From the NCBI GenBank assembly GCA_009741485.1, contig CM019236.1, forward strand, positions 30,942,843 through 31,006,842: a DNA stretch of 64,000 nucleotides, read 5' to 3'. Both the position numbers and the translations under genes were made by a program. This DNA is from Malurus cyaneus samueli (Eukaryota; Chordata; Aves; Passeriformes; Maluridae). Shown one piece after another: positions 37,326 to 49,507 of the stretch; within the stretch, counting starts at the first letter, position 1; each line of letters opens with the position of its first letter. A model generated the notes under the pieces. The model was not told the origin of the DNA. It searched no databases and saw only the letters and a list, made by a program, of their open reading frames with translations.

Positions 37326-37549
37326 TGAACAGAGCAAAAAGGAGAAATGTCATTGTCCAGAAACCGGGCTACTCTGTTACTCTACTGCAGGAAAAAATGA
37401 AGTCACTGCAGAAGCAGACAGCTGTTTTACAGAATAAAAAAAAGAGAGCAGTGGCTTCCATGAAGAGGGTTAAAGAAACCAATGAAAAATTAACAAATCA
37501 GCTACATTTGGCTGATCAGAGACTTCAAGCTAATAAAGTGACCATAGAG
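37326..37549 (+). CDS. CNTLN: CNTLN coiled-coil exon, last found in window
   Basis: A 224-bp exon between TTTTGTGTTTAG and GTAAAG. TG completes Val, then 74 open codons follow: NRAKRRNVIVQKPGYSVTLL, then QEKMKSLQKQTAVLQNKKK, then ETNEKLTNQLHLADQRLQ. These align along their length with human VNREKYKNITAQKSSSNIIL, LRERIISLQQQNSVLQNAKK and EVNEKLLHQQQVSDQRFQ. Regular Leu/Ile spacing marks a coiled coil. It ends on a whole codon. The next human segment (KKLNLDLAGLRKEKEDLLKK) was not found in the remaining left arm, so the gene continues beyond or is cut off by the inverted repeat. Confidence 0.92.
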
Positions 37550-40500
37550 GTAAAGTACTTTTCATTGTTGTCTTTTACAATATTCACCTAAATTCTATTG
37601 CCATTCTGTGAAGTTTTGATGGCACTGATTCTTTTATTTTAGTTTATATTCAAAATTATGAAGTGTTATATATTACCATGCTTTATGTGAGCCAGTTATT
37701 ATGTACAAATTATTTTGAGGCTAGTGTATCAACCCAATGAATTTATCCTTCTGAAAATAAATTAGTCTTCATGCCAGTACTTTATATGTATTCAAATGTG
37801 TGAGGTATGTATCACTTTTAGCCTGTGCAAACCTTCCTGGGAATCTGATCAGTCCAGAATCCATTCCTCTGTGAAGAGCAGGCACTGAAACCTTACACCC
37901 CAAGACAACTGGAGATTTCGTCCAAAGGGGGCTCAGACCACTTCCATATCTATTTAATCCTATCTTTCTCTGTTAAAAAGTGGAAAGCCAAAGAAAAAAT
38001 TTATATAAATAGAGATTAGTAAAGTCTCTATTTGGTTAACAGCCTAAGGACACCAACTTTCTTCTCTGCCTTAGTCTTCATTCCTACTTAATCCTTTTCC
38101 ATGCTATTACTCCTTTCTGGTTTTCCCCATTCTCATGTATATATGTATTTTGTGTTAATCTATATGCAACTCCTCAGCTGGAATTCTTTTCTGTTCGTAC
38201 TGTAGTGATTGGCCTGCCCTTTATAGAGCTGAATCAACAAACACTTGTGCAGTAATTGTCTCCTGTTGGTCACACACACATCCTGCTTCCAGAATTATAG
38301 TGCTACAACAGATGGACTTGCTGGAAGGAGGCAGACGTTAAAAAAGAAATCAAATCCCCTCCCCCTCAGACTTCTCTGTGTTTTTGTCTTTGCACAGAAG
38401 GCAGGAGCAGTATCAGGAGCAGCACTTTTCACTTTCTTAGGGCTAGGGAACTGCTAATTTCTAGAGAAGGGAAAACTTCATCTCTGTTACTCATTTTGCA
38501 TAACTGTATATGTGTAATGAATTTTTCAAAAAGCATTTCCAAGGTCATTGGAACCAATGAAGATCTGCCTATCTTGCATATAGTATCATAAAACAAAGTT
38601 TCATGCACAGTATAAACTTCACAGGAAACTCTGTGTAATTAGCTAAAATGTTCTGACTTCTTAGACATCTTCATGATTTGCCATCCTAGATGACAACACC
38701 TTAGGTGTTCATAGAAGAGCAGTGTGAGAAATAAAATAGAAAATGTCATTAGGGAACTGGTTAAAAAAAAGGTGGAGATAAAATTTGTGTGGAGATGAGA
38801 GCTGCTGTAATGGAAAAAACTGACTAAAATAAAAATAGCATGGCTTTAAAACCAAACTCATTTTCTATCACTCCGTTTTTCTGGAAGGTTTTTTAAAAAA
38901 TGGTCACTGGTCTATTTAAAGGGTGGTGCATTCTAAGCAAAAATAAATATATGGTGTTGCAGGTACTCAAGAAAAAAATCTTTATTAGGAATGCACATTT
39001 TTTTCCTTCTCAGCAAACAATTCAAATTCCCTTTCTTACAACTAATTACTCTTCAGGTGCCATAGTAGTGCTACCGAGTGGGAAATTTAAAGCAGAGGCT
39101 TGGGCTACTTGCCAAGTGAAAATTAAGGAGGTAAAGAATCTACACAGTCACTGCAGGGTACATTCATGTTTTAGAGAACCCTGATTCAGATAGATCAAAT
39201 GGTTATAAAGCACATATTTGCATGTGGGACTTGTATGGGCTTTTTGGTAAGAATTACTATCTAGAAGTAAAGTTTTAAGATACTGTAAGGGAAATAATGT
39301 TTGTTAATGTTATTTGTTAACACTTTTGTTCCTTTAGATTTTAGAATTTCCTTGAGAGGTAGAAGTTGTGTGCCTTCTACCAAACATGGTACAAACCATG
39401 AAAAAATGAAAGATTGATACAATCTCTGGATTTGGGGAAAATTTTAAATACTTCAAGAGTATTATTAGACAAAATTACTAATATCCAAAAATAAGCTTCC
39501 ATACACTGCCATAGCCATAAAGTTCTGTGTAAAGTTATATTAATCTTATATTGATAGTGAACTTTGATCCTAGGCTAAGGTAAGTTTAGCAGTCTAACAA
39601 CTGTAAACATTAACATCATGGTTGGGACAGGATGCCATTTTGCCTGAATTTATCTAAGAAAATAAATCCTTTAGCAGACAAGGACAGATGTTTGTGCAGT
39701 CAGTCCTTTGTTATAGTCTCCAGGGAATCTAGAAGATCGACTCTAGATTTAAGATTTAAATGTTCCAGATGTTCATTTTGAGACAGATTTTACAGTTCAT
39801 GCAACCTAAGGACTGTCTGGCATCTGTTGATTTTCAGAATATATATACATGAATGGTTTTGTGTATTTTGCTTGAAGATCCTCACAGACTTGTATGTAGG
39901 TGTGTATTTGTGTGCTCTTAAGAGAATTCTGTATTCAGAATTCTGTATTGAAGTTCTGGTTTTGTTTGGCCTTATAATTGCAGTAATGTAGATATCTGGC
40001 TTTGTTCCGTTTCTGCAAAAGCAATTCCTTGCATATTTTTAAAAAATGGCTGTGAAGCGACTGCACATATGAGAATCAAAACTTGCGTTCTCTAAGGATT
40101 CACAATAATACTGAGTCAAGACCATCTGTACAGAAGTACAGTACTTACATATTGTTATTTGTGTGTAGCAATCACAGCTGGAATAGATACTTTTTGTGGA
40201 AGCAAGGGTGTTTAGTATTTTCCTAGTTTCTGAGAAAAGCATTTGAAAGAAATTGTTGGAAAAATCCAGGATATGTTTTCTTAGGTTTAGTCCCCTCCTC
40301 TACTCATTTCTATCATTGAGTGCTTATAAGAAGAGGGTATTTATGGCTTACAACACAGTAATTATAGTTGGTTTATGTAGTGTCTTTCTTGCTGCAAAAA
40401 TCCAAAGTATATTGAATAAGAAATTAAAATCATTAGTAAGTTAAGTCACTAATGCTTCTCTTATTTGTGTCAAGGCTATTCAAAGGTCCACTGCTCAAAG

Positions 40501-43500
40501 GTACCATAGTTTTGCATTTGGAATTCTTCAGTGTTTCTCAGGTAATAGCACAGGAAAGCTGCATTTCTTTATGGAATTCTGTGAGAATTTGGAAAGTGCC
40601 TGTATAAGTCTACTTCAGCATGAAACTTGAATCTCAGAATAAGAGCAAGTCAGCCAGTCAAATGCTGACACATTCTTTGAAGAGGATAATGTGAAGGTTT
40701 AAATAAAGTTTTTTTCAGATGCATTCCTGCAGATTGTATCACTGCACTTTTGCTAAATTCAGAAGGAGCTTTAATTTTTTTTTTTTTAAAAAAAAATCAC
40801 TTTTTTTTTTTTCTGATAGCATTTTAAATATACCTCCAAACTTTATTTTAGCTATTTGATTTTCACTTTTCTTTGAATTTGAAGGGAACTTTTTCCCCCT
40901 GAGGTCACAGTTTGTTTATCTAGTAGATTATCTCAAGCATAGAACGGTATCAACATGAAAAGCAGAAAAGTAAAGTGCTGAAGAAAGCTTTTTATTCTTT
41001 AAAGGTTGTGGCTTTCTTTACATATTCTCTTGACTGTTTTTTATTGCTCAGTATGAAAGGACAGTCCAGAATTCAGTGTTGCATCTGCAAAATCAGCATC
41101 ACAGCTTTACTTCTCTTATAGTATCCAAGTATAAGTGAATCAGACAATTTAGCATTATTCCATTACACTGAAACAAAGAAAAAACTGATAGATTTAGATG
41201 CAGTGGAAAGTATTGACTAAACTGTTACTTATGCAAAGATCTCCCTTAGACTCTGGTATTCATGAAGTGTTTTCCACTCTTGAAAGATGTATTGATATTA
41301 ATGTAACTATTTTTGTATGTTTGTGGTTTCCTTAAAGTAAATTTTCAGAATAGATTTGAAACGATAAACTGAATGCTCTTTGTAATTATCCTGCAGTAGC
41401 TTAAACTGCTTTTGAAATTTCCTTGCATTTTGTACATTTCATCAGATTTGTAATTATTTGGACAGGTTTTGTGGGCTTACTAGATGAATATTTTCCAGTT
41501 AGAAATACTTGTAGACCCATGCAGATGTTTCCTACCAAAAGACTTTTTTACATGTTTGAAATCTCTTACAAGCATGTAGTCCAGATTACTTGTGCATTTT
41601 TATTAAGTTCATAGAAGTGATTCTACATTTAGTGTCTCTTTTTCCAAATTAAGTGCGGGGTTTTCTTCTTCCTTTAGTAGGAATGAAAAAAGATTTCTCA
41701 TTATGTACATTAGATAATGCTAATGATACCTACAGAAGACCTGAATGATGAAATTTCATGGAAAGTTTTAGAATGATTGCAATTTGGAAGACTTTAAGCA
41801 TAAATAGTAATTTTTACAAATAAACTTTGCAAGAAAAAATATTCCTTCAAATCTCAGAACCCAATCTAAGCACCTTCATGTTCCAGCCTTTAGAGCATGT
41901 CTTTCAATTGCCTACGCAGGAGTTCTGACTTTTATATATAAAATAGTAAAAAAATAAAAACAGAGATGCTGTAATGACCTCATAGTTTAACAGGTAAAAA
42001 ATAAGAATACAAATTGCTTCTGTTCTGTTTAACAGTGTGCCTTTCCATTCTTACAGGGCAAAGTTAAGTCTGGAACCTCTTACTTGTATCTATCTTAAGA
42101 ATAAAAACCTCGTATACACCATATTTAACACTTTTGCCAAACTTGAAGCAAGATCATTTCTGCAGCTGTCCACCTTTGGCACAGATTGTAGTGGAACAAT
42201 CGGAGAATTCTTTGAAGCTCTTTAGGAAAAGTCTGTTCCCAAAAACATGAGGAGAATAATGGTTTATCTCCCATTTCCTTCTATAGAATTATATAGATAA
42301 TCTTTACCTAACTACATTTAGTAAGAGTAGTTTAGGTTGATCTACGGGAACTGTAATCTTTGGGCACAATACTCAAAAAGGAACAAAGAATGTTTCTCAA
42401 AAATATTTTAAAATCAAGTGAACAAATTTTCTATTCTACTTAAAATGCGACAGAAGTGGACAGGTAAACCATAAGGGATAAAACTGTGATAAACCCGGGT
42501 ATACTGCCTGACCTTTCCAGAATTTGCAAATGCAGTCTGAGACAGAAGTTTAGCTAATAATTGAATTAAACTATGTGCCAGCATGAGACTGATGTTTTCT
42601 TCAAAATTTGATTGAGAAATTTTGATTTTTACTTCTGACATCACAGTGCTTTTACCCTGGTTTATATGTCTTGAAGAAATCTCTTTGCAGGCACAATATA
42701 TAATGAAGACCTCGAAACACACCTCCAACTTGTGTTCTTGGGAGAAAGACTCACTGTGTTGTTCCATGGCTGAGCACCAATATTATCTGTACGCAGAAAT
42801 AGTTGTCTGTAATGCACTTCAAATCTCAGGTTTTTTTAATTTAGTTTATTACTCGGCCCTACTTATAATTTTTTTAAGCTTTGAGTTGACAATATTGAGA
42901 AGAATAGATTCTGCTCTGTTGTGGTTTTATTAAAGCTTTGGTGAACCTAATAAATTGAAGATCAGAGTGCAGGTCAAAATGGCTGGGAAAAGGACAGAAA
43001 ATGTTCTGTGACTCCATAAGTCTACAATTTACCTTTTCCAAGTCCTATTTCAAAATTCTGCCTGGAATGAAGCAATCAGCTCATCAGATACATGTGCTTA
43101 AACTCCATGGTTGCCAAATGGGGAAATCTCTAATTCTTCCTCTGACCACTGAATCAGCATTGCTGCTTAAGTTGACTTAAAAATAAAATAAGGAATTGCC
43201 AGGGCTAAACCTGAAAGTAGCTGACAGTTTGAAATGCATCTACACCAAAAATTTAAAATTATTTTGATATTTTGCTGCATCAAATACAGCATCCTGAAGT
43301 CAGTTTTGTTGGCAGAACTGTATGTAAAATGTATTGATCATGAAATGGTGCTGTCATTACATGACAAAAACAAAGCAGAATACCTTTTACATTTATATTG
43401 ATCTTTGAAGAAAAATTACAATAGACCTGTTGCATTATTGATGAACAATATTTGAAGTACTTGAATGTAGGGAACGAGTCTCATTCATAAATTAAAAAGA

Positions 43501-46500
43501 GCAGTTGGTATGAACTAGAACTACTGGACTTAGGCTCCTGTCAAAATGAAATAAAGTAGAGATAGGTAAATGCTAGAAAAATATATTATGAGTTAAAAAT
43601 TGTGAAGACTACATGAAGTACAGAGAATATACTTACAATCGATAAAATTTATATTGCTGTATTATGTAGAAATCCTAAAAAAATATTTTTTTCATATTGG
43701 AAGGAAGAACCAGTTTCAAAAAGAATTAGCATAAACATAGTCTTGCGTACAGAGGCTGTGTACATATCTATATCTATTATATTTATGTCTGATAGTTTAA
43801 TATAATAATGGAACATCCATTTAGAATATACTTCATACTTGTATATCTATTAAAATATAATCCAGAAAATATAATCCTGTAATTTTTAAAATATTGATTT
43901 AATGTGATATGAGCTTAATTTTCTTCACTTGCCCTGTGATTTGATCAAACTTCCATCTGCATTGACTCTTACATCACTTTTGGAAAAAAAAATCACGAAC
44001 CAAAAGAGAACTCAGCTTGCAATTTTTTCCTAGAAAAAAAAAATTCGGACTGAGACACAACTTGAGACCTGGAAAATCTCAACATATACTATCAAACTAG
44101 GATTTCCTTTTGTATTTACTGGATTGTCTTTATTGAATTAACTGTGATCTGCTCATTAATGAAAGTCAAGGGCAAAGCTAACTGAAGATTTCTATGACCT
44201 TCTCTACTATGTAAAATCTCAGATATGGGTAATATATGGTTTTATCAGAAGATATTTATTCCCCATTAAATCTCACACAAAGAAGTTCATTGATTTGGCA
44301 ATAGATTTTTCATATGTTGCCAAGAGATTCCATTTGAGATCTGTCAGATTAGATTTTCTAATAGATCATCACAGAAAACCAGTTTGCATTGCAATTGGAC
44401 CAGTACTCTTAGTTTTGTCCACCAGAGCAGTCCAGGAATTATTATTTATTTTGTAACTACCACTGATAACTATGTCAGTGATTAACAAAACCCTTTATGC
44501 ATGTGCTTATTTCCACTGAGTTCAGTGAAATTTCAAGACATCCTGCTTATCGAGGTAAAACCAAGATTGATTTTCTTTAATCTTGCATACAGATCTCTCT
44601 AAAGTGAGAGGTTCTTTTTATTTTGAACTTTTGGAGAAGGATGTAGCTGCAATTTTTTTTTAATATTCTGTGATTTAGTATTCTGATGGACTGCAAAATA
44701 ACATGCAAGTAATAGCTGCCTTGGGTTTCCATCAGCCCTATATCCTCCCTTTAACTTTAAATTCTCTTCCCTGGTTTTTGTGATGGATTTTTACCTAACA
44801 GTCACTCTTTTCTCTCTTTCCCAGCCTAGATAAATTCTTTCCTGATTATATTTTTTTAGGAAAACTTTTCAAGACTGATGAGAAATTGGAGAGATAATCT
44901 TGTTTTGTGAACATTGAGTGACTGATTCTCTTGCACTCTTCTAATGGAGTCTTCTAACTTACCTCATCTTAACCTTTTCTCCTGTCCTAATCTGTTACTA
45001 TAAAGTTTTCTCCTTGAAAGATGTGAAATGTAAGATTGGTGGAGGAGAGTGTTTAGTATGGCTAACAAGGTACATACATGCATGGGCTAGGAGAAAGGGT
45101 AAGAGGTAGTTCTTTATTTGAGGAGCTTCATTTTCTAAGAATTGGATGGTAGTTATGGGTTACAAAATTAACTCTATGATTTGCAAGAGAGTTAGGGTTA
45201 GGGTGTCAGAAGTTTTATGAGCACATTCACTCATTTTCATGCCTGTGTGCAACAGTCATTGCTTGTTGAAATGTAAATATAAAGTAAAATTCTTCATCAT
45301 GCTTAGTTTTACTTAGTATTTGGATTGGAGCTAAGCACAGCTACATGGAATACAGTGTACACTCAATGTCTCAATTCATCCCTTAAAGTTGAATTGGTTC
45401 ATGTAAGTACCACTTAATCATTTTCACTAGCTCAGAATCTCACGTACCATGAAATTATTTTTCAGTTGATCCCTCACATGAATGAAAACATTATTTTTTT
45501 ACACCAAGATAATGGTTTACATCTTACATACATATTCTGTCTGGATATACTGTGAAATAAATGACCTTCTTTTTGCTGTTTGTTTTACAAGTAAAATCTT
45601 CCAATCATTTTTTAAAAATTAGTGGCAATGTAAAAAATCCAAGCCAGAGCAAGAGGGTATCTTCAGTCATTGATGACTGCTCTTAAGCTTTCGATCATCC
45701 ACCAGAGTCTGATTGAAAAGTATAGATCATTGTGATCTCACAGTGTTTTTAATGAGCAAATCATTGCATCATAATGAAAACCAATACATTGCTCGAGTTC
45801 ACAGTGAGTGAAGCTGAATGGCTGTCTTCTTGGAACCAGGGACTCTAAAGAAAAATGAGAGTCTTAGTAATATATATAAAAAAATAGTGAGCATGGACTC
45901 ACATTGCCTTTTAAAAAGCTCTAGTACAGTCCTCAAATATATAAATTGGGGTGTACAAGAGGAACAGAAAGAACATGTTTCCTTTGCCTGCATAATTTGA
46001 CTGCTGACTGCTCCTAGAAGAGTGTGTGTTGTTCTAATACACAGAATCCAAGAAAGAAATGGAAGTAAAAAGCATTTCAAGACTTATTAGGAGGATTTGC
46101 AAATACTTTGTTCTTGAGAGCAGTGTGTGGTTTTCAGAAACCAGAATAACAGGTAACTCAAGTTTAAATATCTAAGAAAAAGAAATCTTCCTAGCAAAGG
46201 AAGATAAAAATAATACCAAAGATTGAAACATACCAGATATGAGATCTGTAATTTTTAGGTGACTGTAACTGACCATTGCCAGTTGGAATCAGACCACTGC
46301 AGTGATATTGGCCAACTAATCTAAAATGGAAGCTCTAAGGAGAAATCAACTGCTTGTCATTAACAGTGGGTAGATTCTTTCTTAAAGGAATAAACAAATG
46401 CAGGTGCATGAAAAAGAAACAGGAAGAGAGAGGATTTTTTTGATGGCATGAGCTGAATTATTGGGAAGTATGAGCAGGAAGGTAAATTCTCAACTTTAGT

Positions 46501-48873
46501 AACACCTTTCACTTACCTGAAGAACTGATGGAAGAAGTGCATTTATGTCATAGAGCTCAGCTAGAGACAGTATTTTTGTAATTAAAGCTAAAATGAGTTT
46601 AGTGATGTGGAAAAAGAGATGTAAACATGGATGATAAATTTAAGATAAGTCAAACCACTGTTTTATAAGGATATACCTGGAGCCAAGTGAGAGAGTGCTA
46701 TTGATAGGCATTCAAACATAAGGAAGAGAAATTCTGAGGCAAGGGAAGAAGCCATCACCACTGAAGATGTACATATACAGATATGGCATCAGGAGATAGG
46801 TAAACTGAGATGTAAGGAGAGTAATCCAAGGGAAGAATGCCTGTTCCACGATGTGCAATCATGTGTGCATTTTAAGAGCGTCTATTAGTCTTGAGCAGAG
46901 ATGTGTCGCGACGAGAAAAAGGCCCTGTGGTCTAATGTACAACGAATTAGGATTATGTTAATCCTATAAAACCCTTTAAACATTGCTGATTGCCAAGCTG
47001 AGAGAAGATTAAAGCTCTTCAATTTACGTAGTATGTAACTTGGTAAGGAAAAGATGAGAGAAGAGGAAAGTATTAATTACAATTTTAATGTTGTTATGTA
47101 TTTATTATTACTCATATTTTCTACCAGTGGAGGCTGGTATAAGGAAAGATGTTTTTTAGTGAGGTAGTTATGATGTTTTTTAAGGAAAAAGCTTATTTTC
47201 CAATTGGGGTTCATATTTTTTAGCAAAATCTGGGTAAAGGACTCATCCTGAGATATGTTTGTTAAAGGCTTTCAAGCAGAGGTAATAGATATATTTATTT
47301 TTCAAAGTATTGTTCGCAATATGAACTTTGGCAGAGAAAAAAAGAAAACTAAATTTACTATGAGAAAAATAAGGGAGCAGCATTATGATAAAAAGTAATT
47401 CCAATTAAAAATCTACAGTTGCTGTATTTACTTGAAAATGTAAAATTTACAAGGTCTGTCACCAAAACACTAAATTGGTGTTATGAGGATATACAAGGAA
47501 AACTAAATGGTAGGAGACATAAATTTTTGTTGTTTCTGTAGGAAAGCCTATATTGAAGACTGAAACTACAGGTAATATATGATGATCGACAGCCTCAAGG
47601 CTTCTACTTTGAGTAGTAACTAAGAAGAAGATAAAAGCATATTTTCAATAAATATAATTTTGATCAGAAGGCATTACGTATAGCTTAGAATACATTTTAT
47701 TGAAGCCCACTGTCATAGATATTACTGTGTAGACTTCAAAACATAGTTTTATTTTCTCCTGAATTTCTCCAAAGGTTGTGAATATTGGATTTTCCCGTGT
47801 TTTTATCTTTCTGTCAGGTGTCATAAAAGTTTAGTCTCATTTCTGTCATTCAGCTGCTGCTCTGTCGCATTTGTGACATTCTTCATAAACAGGAGTTAAA
47901 AAACTTCTTTATGTATACAGATACATATTTTTCTATTTACATATACTCAGCTTTGTACCTCTAGACTTGTCTTTACACTAGCAGCTTTTATAGTAGATAT
48001 AATGTGTACAGTATTCATTTTATATATGTCAGATCCTCAAGGGCCATGGCTTTTGCCAGATGAAGCATTTCTGATTTTGAGGCTGATGAAACACAGCGCT
48101 ATTATTGATCTGTGCATGACACAGCCAGTCTCTCTGCTGGCAGAGTGTAGCAACATTTATCCAGGAGTTTGTGAAATGTCACTCGGATCATGTTCGTAAG
48201 GTAAACTGTGCAAAATCCAGGATTCAAGCTGGGAATCCATGAGGAATTGGACGTGACTCTCTTGTTCCTTCATCCTATCTTCTAGGTCAGCCAAGTGGTA
48301 TTTGTTAAAACAATGTCTGTGTTTCGTATTAGGTGTTGAAGAAAGTATGATTATCACTAAGAACACCCTGTGCACTGCAGTCATACTGCTGCTTTTCTCT
48401 GGTTTTTAAGTCACTTGGGAGAACAAGATTTTAAGTCAGTGAAAGTGATCTAAGCATTGCAAGTATGTAATTTTTGTTTTCTTTGCAGTAAATTGATCAT
48501 TCATGTACATCTGCAAGCAGGAAACTCTGCTTAGATTTTCTAAAGAAAATGAACTTTCCTTGCTTTATTTTACATGTAGAGATGTGTGGCAATTCATGTT
48601 TGTCATTAAGATCTCATTAAACAATAGTGGTCAGAAAGGATGTGTGACAGTTTCTACACACAACATTTGTCAAAATATTGATAATTATATATTTTCTTTC
48701 ATTATACCAATGATTGTGAAAGACAGCACATTTTGGCTAGTAACAAAAGCATGTAATTAAAAATATTGAAAACTAAGGTATATAACAAAAACCCAAACTT
48801 CCATGGACTATTTCTATATGTAAAGAGTCAAATGTCACTTTTCCAGACATTTTTATAGGTGCTGCTTTAATTA
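37550..48873 (+). other. CNTLN: CNTLN intron within the left arm; no further exon seen
   Basis: About 11.3 kb of AT-rich sequence with the look of unique intron: small T- and A-runs (for example 40,773-40,812), AT-rich low complexity near 43,770-43,870, and no CR1 or LTR piece recognised. No peptide like the next human centlein segment was found in any frame by eye. The open frames are short, and none has paired splice signals with coding-like content. Confidence 0.5.
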
Positions 48874-49507
48874 AAAAATTTCACACACACTTACTTGGAG
48901 TTTTACTTCCTTATGGTGGATTTCACATTGATAAACTTGTAAAAGAGGGGATAAAATGGTACATAGTCCTACAATGCCTTATCTCGCATCATGTGCAGTA
49001 TATGTATGGACATAGTAACATCATGTGTACAAAGTATTTTATTTCATGCCAATGCAACTTCTCTCCTCTAGGTTTACTAGTATATTTAATGATGTGAACA
49101 TTTGGAAAGGAGACATCTCAAGAAAAGCGTGGCCTTCAAAGTTTAGGTATCTTCCAAGTAATCTGATTTTGTCTTGTGGATTAAACTATAGGAAATTACT
49201 TAGAAAAAATAAAGAAGATTCCTTGCTAAGCTTGGAAAAACCCCCTCTAAGACAGCCTAATTCATTTTAGCAAAATCTGTTCTTCTGTATCTAACTAATA
49301 CTGATTTTTTTAAAGGAAATTCAAACCTTTTTGTTTAAAGATTTAATGTTTAATAATCTAAAAATGTTGCAATGTAACACAATTCTGTGTTTGCTCAGGT
49401 AACTTTAAATCATTACTTCGTACTAACTGCGTTGTATGAGAAAATATGAAGAATATTAACATTGCCTACTTTTTGCTCTTTGTTACTCTCAAAATATTTT
49501 TTTTACA
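48874..49507. other. Spacer (turn-around) of the large inverted repeat
   Basis: About 630 bp present once, between the two arms. The arms diverge on either side of AGGTGCTGC…: the left arm continues TTTAATTAAAAAATTTC, whereas the right arm, read back, continues ATTTATGTAAAAAAAATA. One 81-codon open frame lies here without recognisable homology. In a fold-back read this would be the unpaired overhang at the turn; in a real palindrome it would be the loop. Confidence 0.8.

Larger units (their letters stand above)
35316..48873 (+). repeat. Left arm of large inverted repeat (13.6 kb)
   Basis: The whole segment reappears in reverse complement at about 49,508-64,000. Anchors include 48,865 with 49,516, 45,601 with about 52,949, 37,326 with 61,791, 36,571 with 62,619, and 35,490-35,560 with 63,740-63,800. 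The left arm carries intact-looking CNTLN exons at 36571 and 37326 and is in normal gene orientation. The outer limit is set only by the window end, so the repeat may extend further left. Confidence 0.95.

Noticed and set aside
45188..45204. Two TTAGGG units suggesting an interstitial telomere repeat
   Set aside because: Only two units, and the matching right-arm site does not preserve them. Expected by chance.
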